Origin: Favolaschia claudopus
Lineage: Eukaryota > Basidiomycota > Agaricomycetes > Agaricales > Mycenaceae
Length of the DNA stretch: 64,000 bases
Reading direction: 5' to 3'
Assembly: GCA_037176885.1 (NCBI GenBank)
Contig: JAWWNJ010000191.1
Location: 62,001 to 126,000, forward strand
Under the pieces are notes generated by a model that worked only from the letters and a program-made list of their open reading frames with translations, had not been told where the DNA came from and did no database searches. Both the position numbers and the translations under genes were made by a program. Below are positions 55,916-64,000 of the stretch, piece by piece; position 1 is the first letter of the stretch; each line of letters opens with the position of its first letter.

Positions 55916-57085
55916 TCAAAGCTTTGCCCGCGTCGGCGCACTTCGATCCCATGCCCTTCGTACAGCGCTCCAGTAGCGTTCAGGATCCGTCCGCTCGTGG
56001 AGGATGTGTGGCGAATTCGTGAATTTTTCGACTTCGACGTCGAATGGGGGGTTGGCGTTCTTCAGCACGGCGAGGTGTTTCTCCACCCCATGCGCGGGGA
56101 CCAGGATATCTGCCGCAGAGTATATGTACACGCGGGGTGATTGACGGTCGGTACGAGGAAGTAGCTGATCGACTTGGAGGTCTGCATGGAGTTTGGCGAG
56201 TGAAGCTGGTTGGCGCAGGACTAAAGTGCAGCGGTCAGCAGTTGGATCATATTGTTGTTCGAGTGCCGGGAAGGCGTACTGATGTTTCGGATGCCGAGAT
56301 ATAGCCAAATTAGTGAGAGTGGGATCCTCATCAAGGCCTTGACGATGGGAGACTGGAAGCTTGTTGAGGCAGCCATCACAAGCGAGCGATATTCTCGCTC
56401 CCCTGGAGCGGAGTCGAATGCCGTGGCGAACCGAATATTCGGACCAGTCCGCACTGCACTCGAATCCGAGGTGAACAATATCTTTGTTATAGTTGTCAGA
56501 TGGAAGGCTCCGCCTAACGTGTTTCAGTCCGGAAACTGTGGACAGAAAACTGAGCGCAAACCGTTCGACATTAGATGCATCAATATCCCAGGCGGTCCGT
56601 CAGACAGCTCTGCAGGAGCAGAATAAATCGTGGATATGAGATAGCTAGCTAGCGGTTTCATGATATCGACCTGGAAATCGATTGAAGCTGAATTATTGCC
56701 GGAACTCTGCTTCGAGTTTATGGCTCACCCGAGTCTTTTCCCGTGACCAAAGCCATGCAGGGTATGATTCGACGATGATTATATCCGAGGTGGGCCAATT
56801 AGCGCGATGTTTCAGCGCATACTTTTGCAATACGCGGAGCGGCGCGTTCACTTGAAAGAATTATGAGCAAGACCGTGAAAGATAGCTCATTTCTGAACGC
56901 ACTCCATCCGAATAAGATGATCAGTCTGGAAGCCAGGCGTCAGTCCAACTGTTCTGAACGAAACTAGAGCATGAATACCTTGGATCGTCTGGTAAGCGAG
57001 GAGCTGTCCTATCTCCCGTCGCTAGATAGATGTCGTTCGCCAGTTTCCGAAACTCGAGATTCGGCGCCTGAATCGGGGCACTGAG
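55916..57085 (-). CDS. DUF829/TMEM53 family protein
   Basis: The family is recognised from several exons. An LIILFGW start motif is followed by NAPLRVLQKYALKHRANWP and VESYPAWLWSREKTR. After introns come PPGILMHLMSNGGAFHL with the SNGGA elbow and FATAFDSAPGERE. Then PRVYIYSAADILVPAHGVEK and FTNSPHILHERTDPERYWSA lead to the stop at 55916. This order fits DUF829 proteins, which have an alpha/beta-hydrolase-like fold and, in animals, a nuclear-envelope member (TMEM53). The biochemical role in fungi is unknown. The first exon was not resolved: a stretch near 57085-57000 (APIQAPNLEFRKLANDIYL) is in frame, but its ATG is unclear. The start given is approximate. Confidence 0.7.
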
Positions 57086-57604
57086 AACGAATTTGGGTCA
57101 GCTATCTAAGGTTTAAAATCGACTAGGCATTCCAAGGACCTCGCTTTCTGACCTGAAGCCATTTGCTTTGACTTATGACGTGTCTGTGGCTACCCGGGTC
57201 CTCTGATTTCTCTTGAATTCGAGAGTGACTGGAACTGTTCAAGTTGCCAGTGGCCTGAGGTTCAACAAGTTGGAAGCGCCGGATACCACTGAGCCCAGAG
57301 TCAAAGCAAGCAGAGCAAGAGAAAGAAGAAAGCAACGTGGCTGGGAATCAAGTACTAGATAGATCATCCTGAATCATCGCGAGTGAATTGGTGTGAACCA
57401 CCGCGAACCGCGGTGTTGTGGGCGCTCGCATCTGCTGGCCTCCCGACGTAACGGTCACATTCTGTCACACCTGTTTGCTTGCTCGGGCCGTCGGACCGGG
57501 GGTGGCAATTACAGGCAACACTTTCAGCGACGACAGGGACTTGACTTGCACCTCGACTTCGACCATCTCTACGATCGGCAAACGACCTCCACGAGAGAGA
57601 CAAG
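57086..57604. other. Divergent region between DUF829 and BTB genes
   Basis: It contains the promoters of both genes and probably the missing first exon of the DUF829 gene. No other feature is seen. Confidence 0.45.
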
Positions 57605-58793
57605 ATGATGTCTACAGCTTCAGAAGTAGAAGAACCTTCTGCGACTCGAGATTCGACGTACTACATTCCAGACGGCAACACCGTTCTGTTGGTCGAAAAT
57701 ACGTTGTTCAAGGTCTTCCGACTCTGCCGAAGCTATGGCGGCTGCTCAATTGTGCTGTTTAGGTTCACCGATCTATGCTCGTGAAGGATAAATCCGCGTT
57801 CGACAGTATGTTCTCGTTAGAAGCGTACACGGAAGACACGACTTCGAGCTCGAGTTTGATACCGTCTACCGCCAACGCGGAGGGCGAAAGCGATGAAAAT
57901 CCTATCCGGCTGCAAGGAGACAAGGCTGAAGAATTCAGTGCGTTACTGTGGTCGCTATACAGTCTGTGCGTTTATATGTTTCGTCAATTTTCCTCGTCTC
58001 AAACTTTGCAAGGCCTTCAGAGATAGCGTCTGCAATGTCTGCCCATGCCAATGACCTGCAACTCATCCATCTTGCCCGAATCGCACATAAATATCAATTC
58101 AGAAGCACCGAGAATTGGGCCTTGAATTCGTTGACGGCGTATCACTCCAGCACAGTTGGCTCTCCTTCGGTACAAAACCTCGTCCAGATCACGGAGCTCT
58201 CTATCTTGTGCGATTGCAAGGCCCTTCTTAACGCAGCGGTGGCCAAATGGAAACGGCTGCTCGGCGAAGGTCGAGCCGTTGCGGTGGCTATCAATGTCGC
58301 AGAGAGGCTGAATCTGCGGTCGCTTCTTGGGATTTCCTACTACCAGATGATGCTCAAAGGACGTGAGGCCTGGGACTCCGATCCCCAACTCAACGCGCGC
58401 CAGCGGATACGCCTGCTGTCGGGACACTATAACTTGATCAAACTTTGCGAAGAGCTGCCTTCATGCCCACCGCGGCTCGTGCACGACCATTCGTGTATCC
58501 GGAAAGGGAAATGCAAGAATGCGTTTGCGGCGTTTTGGAAGATGACTCTGACGTCCAAGGAGGGCGGGCTTGTGGGGCAAGTTTTGAAGGTCCAAAGCGC
58601 AGACTTGCTGGCGAAGGTGATGCTTGCGGAAAGTATAATACGGGCGTATGTGGCGGGCAATATTCCGAATCTGGATCTCTCGGAGTCTGGCGAGATGCAC
58701 GATAAGTGTTTGCAGATTGCTCTACGCGCGGCGGAAGACAAGGTGAAAGAAGTACAAGATAACTTGGTAGACTTGTTTTCGGACGTGGTTTAG
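57605..58793 (+). CDS. BTB/POZ domain protein (copy 2)
   Basis: Three exons (57605-57712, 57763-57965, 58013-58793) give 363 residues. The BTB domain starts at DSTYYIPDGNTVLLVENTLF and continues with KVHRSMLVKDKSAFDSMFSL. It ends around NPIRLQGDKAEEFSALLWSL. The helical remainder reads LPSEIASAMSAHANDLQLIH, ARIAHKYQFRSTENWALNSL and so on. A Cys/His patch follows (HDHSCIRKGKC). Intron positions around the BTB core match copy 1 at 22506-24133. The proteins belong to the large BTB group of mushroom genomes. Dimerisation and adaptor function are family knowledge; partners are unknown. The ATG at 57608 is an alternative start. Confidence 0.85.
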
Positions 58794-59139
58794 TTGAAGG
58801 TGAATTGCACGTTTTTATGGATACTGGCTCGTTTATTGCCGTCATTCCACCTCGCGGGAGAAGACTGCGCTATCTCCGTTTTATTTTTACACACTGGCTG
58901 GCATCTATGCCATTGGATCTGGCGCAATGAAGGCTCGAGAAACTGGCGAAAAGCAGAACGAATACGCGTCAAAAGAGGAAGAGCCTGGTCCCCAGCGATC
59001 GAAGTACGTACAGCGGGTCCTGTCAAAATTCAACTCCCGACCGAGAAGGTATAAAAGGCGGGGGCCTCCTTCGACCTCTCTTTCTTTCGTACCCCCACCA
59101 TCTCCCCCAGAATCGAATCACAACTCGCCCACAAACACA
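58794..59139. other. Promoter region of the second His-rich peptidase gene
   Basis: This 346-base stretch contains the TATA box listed next and a pyrimidine-rich leader. A short frame at 58927-59139 is not supported by any domain. Confidence 0.5.
59050..59056 (+). promoter_or_regulatory. TATA box of the second His-rich peptidase gene
   Basis: TATAAAA followed by GGCGGGGGCC lies 90 bases before the ATG at 59140, with a C/T-rich leader after it. This is a textbook-looking fungal core promoter and suggests strong expression. Confidence 0.6.
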
Positions 59140-61125
59140 ATGTCTCAGAACGCCGTCCACCCCATCGCCTTCAAGGCCCAAGTCAACGTCGCCAACGCGA
59201 AGCAGCTCAAGGAACGCGACGCGAAGCGCGCCCAGCACCACCAAGCGGGCCATCAGCCTCATGGACCCGCCGCCCGTCATCATCATCACGGTGGAAAGAC
59301 GCACCCGCCTCCCGACTCCAACCCGCCGTCGTCGTCCTCGCCGGCTGGGCCGCCCTCATCTAACTTGGTTCCTGTGACCAATGCTAGTAAGTGTCTCCAC
59401 CTTTCTCGACGTTCTTTTCTTGACAGACGACCACTCCAGGTGTAACATATCTTTGCGACACGAAATTCGGCGAAAATGACAAGATGTGCAAGCTTCTCAT
59501 TGATACTGGTGAGTGTTTCTCCTACTTTTTCGTTCGGGTTTTCACTTCTTCGTTCCGCTTGCTCGTCTTCTTGCATTGCTGACGCTCATCCAAAGGGTCC
59601 TCCAATACCTGGTGCATGATGCCCCCATATGAGGCAACTTCCACCGCACAGGACATGCGCAAGGAATTCGTACGTCCTTTCTGTCTCGATCTTCATTTCG
59701 CTCAGCATTTGTTGGCTTTGTAGTCGATTCAATATGGGTCTGGGGCGACATCTGGCAACCTTTGTAAGGCAGGCCTCTCCTTATCTTTCTTTGCTGACGT
59801 TCATCAGACACCGACCGCGTTACCCTCAGCCCTACCCTCGTCATTGAGCACCAGGTCATCGGTGTTTGCACGCAGGCCAGCGACATGAATGGCATAGACG
59901 GTGCGTTCGTTCTCGGGTTACCCCTCGCTTGATTAAATCTCTCTTCTCTTGTAGGCATCCTTGGTTAGTTGCTGTTTTCTCTTTTATCACGCGGTTCTTA
60001 CAGTTTATTCAGGAATTGGACCGGTCGATCTCACCCAAGGCAAACCCGTTCTACCCTTTCTCTTGTACACGTTTTTGACTGTCGACAGGCACCACCGCTG
60101 ACCGTTCCCCCATTCCCACTGTCACCGACTGCTGCATGAAGCAGGGCCTCATTAAGACCGTGAGTTTTTTTTTATCTTGTTATGCAACTGCGTCTGAGGT
60201 GCCGGCCAGGAATCCATTGGTATCTACTACGAACCCACCACCCCTGCTGCCTCCCAAGTGACCGGAGAGTTGTCGTTCGGCGGTCCCGATAGCTCCAAGT
60301 TAGCTTCTTCCTCTCCCTGATACCCTGTTTGTTGATGAGCAATAGGTACGAAGGCGAGCTCAACTACGTCCCCATCACCAAGACGGCTCCCGCGTCCGCC
60401 TACTGGGGAATTGACCAAACCATCTCGTACGGTGGCCAGAAGATCATGTCCCTCAGCGCCGGCATCGCCGATACGTTCGTCTCATTCCTCTCCCTCTCTT
60501 GCCCTTCTCTCATTGCTTTCTCCTCAGTGGTACTACCCTTTGCATGGTACCCCAGGCGACTTTCGAGGCGTACCAGAAGGCGACTGGAGCTCAGCTCGAC
60601 CGGTTAGTATCTTAGTTTTCCGTTGCCTGACCGAGCTCCGAGTCGTCGCTGGTTATAGTAACACCGGCCTCCTCACTGTGTCCCAGGAGCAGTACGACCG
60701 CATGCAGAGCATGATGTTCAACATCGGAGGTGTAAGTGCTAGTGATTTTCTGTAGCACATCATGAGGCTGATCGCCCTGCAGGTGGACTACGAACTCACC
60801 AAGAACGCCCAAATCTGGCCTCGCTCTCGCAACGCAGAGCTCGGCATCGGAAAGGACCAGATCAGCCTCATCTTTGCGTCTATGGGAGAGATGGAGAACA
60901 ACGGTCTTTGCTTCATCAGTAGGAATTTTCTCTCTTCTGTTTGTAGCACGTCTGCTGATGCAAAGGGGTTTCAGATGGCTACACTTTCCTTCAGGTACGT
61001 TCCTTTTTCTTCTCAAAGATTTCTTGCTCATGGATCCAATCTAGCGTTTCTACTCTGTCTACGATACCTCCAACTCTCAAGTTGGATTTGCCACCACTGC
61101 GCATACCATGGCCGAAAGCAACTAA
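59140..61125 (+). CDS. Polyporopepsin-like A1 aspartic peptidase with His-rich pro-region (copy 2)
   Basis: About fourteen exons join in frame from MSQNAVHPIAFKAQVNVANA to VGFATTAHTMAESN (stop 61123-61125). The pro-region is rich in His (RHHHHGGKTH) and Pro/Ser. The first catalytic motif KLLIDTGSSNTW is split by an intron after DTG. SIQYGSGATSGN is the flap, and GIDGILGIGPVDLTQG follows. The second catalytic motif, ADTGTTLCM, spans another intron. The intron at 60040-60088 uses a GC donor (CAAG then GCAAAC), which alone restores LTQGTTADRSPIP. Like copy 1 it lacks a clear signal peptide. Its exon pattern matches the gene at 47448, about 10 kb away on the other strand. Confidence 0.87.
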
Positions 61126-61423
61126 GTCGGCCGTCAAGATTCGAGACGACGACATTGCATCGCATGATTCTCTTATTCCTCAATTTCTCGGCTCGAATAG
61201 CATAGCATCTCAATTGTAACACCACCACTCGGCAGCTTTGTGAAATAAACCAGAGATTTAACTTCCTTTTGCGCTTTCGACGAAAAAAACTGGTCGTATT
61301 TGTCTCTCCACGTGGGCGTGTACACTGTGGCGGCCATCGATAAGCGTGACCGTGTGATAAGGTCTGCTCTAACTTGCTCGAAACCTCGAGGACGACCAGA
61401 GAAGTTTGCTTCCTGCTGCGGCG
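61126..61423. other. Short intergenic region
   Basis: It holds the 3' flank of the peptidase gene and the promoter of the coiled-coil protein gene. Nothing else is seen. Confidence 0.5.
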
Positions 61424-62246
61424 ATGTCGAAAGGAGGGTATAACGGTGCTCCGAAGTACGTTCCGCAACCAAATGTTATCGACTGGATTTTTACAGGTCG
61501 CGTTCAGATACATCAACGATTTCACAAAGGCGCTTGCTGGGGAGGTCCGCAACCTACTGGCGGAAGTAGGACAGTTACGGGATGAGAGGCGCGCATTGCA
61601 GTAGTGCGTTCTATGTCTTCACTTGCTTTGTCTTTTGGTTAATTTTCTTTCAAGCGAAATTTCGGAGCTGATGAGTGTCAAGTCGAAACATGGCGCGGGT
61701 GGCGAATATGTACCGGAATGGCGACCAAAAGTGCGTTCGTTTTCGACCCATTCTTTGCATGGCATCTTGAACTGAATGAAGTGTTTTGCCGCAGCCTGAA
61801 GAAGAGCCTCCAGCGCCGCCCGAACCGCCCGCACCTGCACCTGCCCGCGCAGGATGGCGCGTTGTGAACAAACGAGCTGAACGGAAAGAAAAGGCCCTTG
61901 GGAAGACGCAACGACCGCCCTCTCCCAGCTCCGTTCCGCCGCTTGAGCCTGCGAAGCCTAATACACCTGCATGGACGCAATGGAGACGTGAATATCTTCT
62001 TATTTCCCTCTCTTTCTATCTTCTATCTGTGTCGCGTCCGGCTGAACGGATTTTTCTTTGCAGCGAACCCGCATATTGCACCGAAGCCCATTGCTGGGAC
62101 TTCAGCGGCTCCTCTACCTGGGCCGAGTGCTTCCACTGGTCCAGGTATATTTGGTAAGAAACCCATCCATCCATTCGTCAATTCTCTCCAACAGTGTGGC
62201 TGAGTTGCGTCGTTTCACAGGTCCACCTACCCCGCCTCCCAAGTGA
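61424..62246 (+). CDS. Coiled-coil, proline-rich protein of unknown function
   Basis: I do not recognise this protein. Exons join in frame: MSKGGYNGAPK, then after a 51-nt intron YINDFTKALAGEVRNLLAEV and GQLRDERRALQ, then YEISELMSVKSKHGAGG with VPEWRPK. A Pro-rich exon (PEEEPPAPPEPPAPAPARAG) with a basic stretch (VVNKRAERKEKALGK) follows, then a Ser/Pro-rich tail ending PPTPPPK at 62246. The N-terminal third should form a coiled coil, perhaps for dimerisation or complex assembly. Six small exons with clean GT-AG ends support a real gene. There are no membrane segments or signal peptide. Confidence 0.65.
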
Positions 62247-62807
62247 CGAATGCTGTATTTTTTGCGCACCCCGAATTCTTGCTTGCTTGCTTCTGTGCTT
62301 CGGCTGCGACTTTCGATTGACTGACCATCATCTATTTCTTTTGTTTTACCCCCAATTAAATGTAACCCGCGCTATCCATGCACTCTGTAGATTAGATCTT
62401 TTTGTATTGCTCACGCTCACAACGCGACGACACCAACCTCCGTGGTGGCAGCCAATTAATCGATGTACACTATCAACGCTCGGCGTGACAAGCACCAGAG
62501 ATCAGGACGGGCCACGATACTTGTAGGGAAACGAAGGGATGCCAGGATTCGCTCAACAAAGCACAAAGACTCAGAGACCTGTCGCCTCTGATAGAGTTTT
62601 TTCCAGGCAGATTCCCGTCTTGCAGCGAACTCCGCGTCCACTGCCAACCATATTCCTCCGGACGTTCCATCCTTTCTCGTCGAAGGCGTCGTATCGCATT
62701 TTCTGCCACCGTTGGCCCCATCTCCAACTCAGAAAGAATTCTGTTCGCGTTTCCGTCCGATGCGATGCGATTCCATGTACAGGCCAGCTCTATCTATTAT
62801 ACGTAGC
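62247..62807. other. Convergent intergenic region
   Basis: The 3' flanks of the coiled-coil gene (+) and the aldo-keto reductase gene (-) meet here. Open frames at 62456-62727 on the minus strand have no domain support. Confidence 0.5.
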
Positions 62808-64000
62808 TCATAACACCATAGTGCCAGAAGGGCAGCCAACCGTTCGAACGATATATAGTAGGGTAAGCAGTGTCGCTACCAAGACGAGACTGGCGGCGGC
62901 TGCAGGGTGTGTTCGAGCACGCTGCACAATGGCTAATGCTGATGGTGGCCCTTGGGCGCCAGCTGCGTCGATTGCCGCAATTTCATCGTCCGTCAGTGGA
63001 GCTGCGCGGCAAATCAGCTTGTTACATAGCAATTAGACGACTTTAGAGTACGCACGCAAATCGCCTACTTCGATGTACTCCTCCAGACGCGATTTGGTTC
63101 TACTAGTACTGCGCGGATTTCAGTGTTACTAATGGTGCTTGGATGAAGAAGAGGAGAACACACGTCACGATAACGACGCCTTTGCTTTTGACCCAGAGCA
63201 AAATGACTTGCGTGGGCGTGATTCCGAGACGTTTGGCGGCGGCTGCGACTGGAGCGTCTACGGGGCCGCCTGGGTACCTGGTGATCGGACTGCAAGCATA
63301 GATTGAGTAGGGAATGAAAGAAAGAGGAGAGGCGTATGTACTTACGCGAGACTGCTGTACGCCTCCGTGATGATACCGTGCTTGGCTGAGTACTCGAGAA
63401 GCGCCTTGTTCTGCGCGTAGTTGTAGGGGTTGAAGCTGATCTGTTCGGAATTACATAGGATGCACTGGGGATAGTCGTCGCGATTCGGGTTTACTTACCT
63501 GGTGTACAGCAGGGAGAATCCGAGCAGTCTTGACGACACTTTGCAGCTGTTCGAGCGAAAAGTTGCTGACGCCGATGCTTTTAGCCAGACCATCGTCTTT
63601 GATTCGCTCGAATTGTTTCCAAGCTGCTTCGAGATCGGGTACCAATGAAGGGCCGTGTATGAGATACAAATCCAGGTATTGTAATTTCAGCTGGAGTATG
63701 GTTAGCGGAAATAAACGACGAGGCGAGGAGAGACTGACGTAGTGCAAGCTTGCGCGAACGGAGAACTGAATCTCTCCGTGGTGGTATTTGGTGGTGATAT
63801 ATAGGTCTGAGCGGGGGAGACCGCTTTCTTGGATGGCCTGGCCGACAGTCGCTGGAGGCTAGTTTGAAAAGCAGTTCTAACGACAGGGTCCTTGCAGACC
63901 TTCTGTACCATAATCTTCAAGTGAAATTCAGTCGCGTCTCAAGCATCGTCGGAGGGCAAACTCACACTGCGCAGTATCGATATGCGAAAATCCAGAGTCC
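62808..64000 (-). CDS. Aldo-keto reductase with C-terminal membrane helix (5' end outside window)
   Basis: The gene enters from the right edge. [11 protein letters not shown] at about 63990 carries the cofactor-binding/catalytic Asp region. After an intron [20 protein letters not shown] follows, where the Lys of TTK is catalytic. [31 protein letters not shown] and [12 protein letters not shown] follow. Then come [30 protein letters not shown] and a tail with [14 protein letters not shown]. The C-terminus adds a hydrophobic helix ([20 protein letters not shown]), which is unusual because most family members are soluble. I infer an NADPH-dependent carbonyl reductase tethered to a membrane. The stop is at 62808-62810. 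The N-terminal part is missing because of the window edge. Confidence 0.85.

Noticed and set aside
1..64000. CRISPR arrays, bacterial operons, phage or plasmid features
   Set aside because: Dense spliceosomal introns and fungal gene families show a eukaryotic nuclear locus. No regular short repeat-spacer array was seen.

Overview
The window looks like nuclear DNA of a mushroom-forming basidiomycete (Agaricomycetes-type). Genes are dense and cut by many introns of about 45-60 nt with GT..AG ends. The gene families also fit: paired BTB/POZ proteins, a FunK1-like kinase remnant, polyporopepsin-like aspartic peptidases, DUF3605, DUF4334 and arrestin-like proteins. Gene models were built by hand, by joining frames at splice signals and comparing paralogues inside the window. 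Exon ends are given where the joins kept frame. No database search was possible.

Layout, left to right. 0.5-9 kb: an FYR-domain chromatin protein (-), then a tandem pair of Baeyer-Villiger-type flavin monooxygenases (+) with the same intron position. 9-15 kb: a divergent pair of A1 aspartic peptidases, each with a signal peptide and a C-terminal membrane anchor. 16-20.7 kb: a DUF3605 protein, a SAC3/GANP-like protein (tentative), a FunK1-like kinase C-lobe and an unknown small protein. 20.8-28.6 kb is transposon-affected: a 1.7 kb TIR element carrying a broken gene abuts the stop codon of a BTB gene, and a 3.6 kb TIR element interrupts a small secreted cysteine-rich protein gene. 29.3-38 kb: a decayed DNA polymerase delta exonuclease-region copy, the ribonucleotide reductase large subunit with MluI-cell-cycle-box motifs upstream, and dynactin p62. 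38.4-45 kb: two arrestin-like paralogues, one broken, separated by a 2.7 kb element with an 8-bp target duplication. 46.6-64 kb: a GXWXG/DUF4334 protein, two aspartic peptidases with His-rich pro-regions and no obvious signal peptide, a hypervirulence-associated TUDOR-domain protein, a GH5 glycosidase, a short-chain dehydrogenase, a DUF829/TMEM53 protein, a second BTB protein, a coiled-coil/proline-rich protein and a window-truncated aldo-keto reductase with a C-terminal membrane helix.

Functional links. RNR1 and the polymerase delta relic concern dNTP supply and replication. Four A1 peptidases of two architectures suggest local family expansion. Frame breaks occur in RNR1, the dynactin gene, one arrestin-like gene, the polymerase delta relic and the gene inside the first transposon. 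Those in the conserved RNR1 and dynactin genes are single extra bases in homopolymers, so consensus errors are as likely as real mutations. The strongest observations are three transposon insertions with readable target-site duplications, the interrupted secreted-protein gene, and unusual splicing (a 4-nt exon in RNR1, a GC-AG intron in a peptidase).
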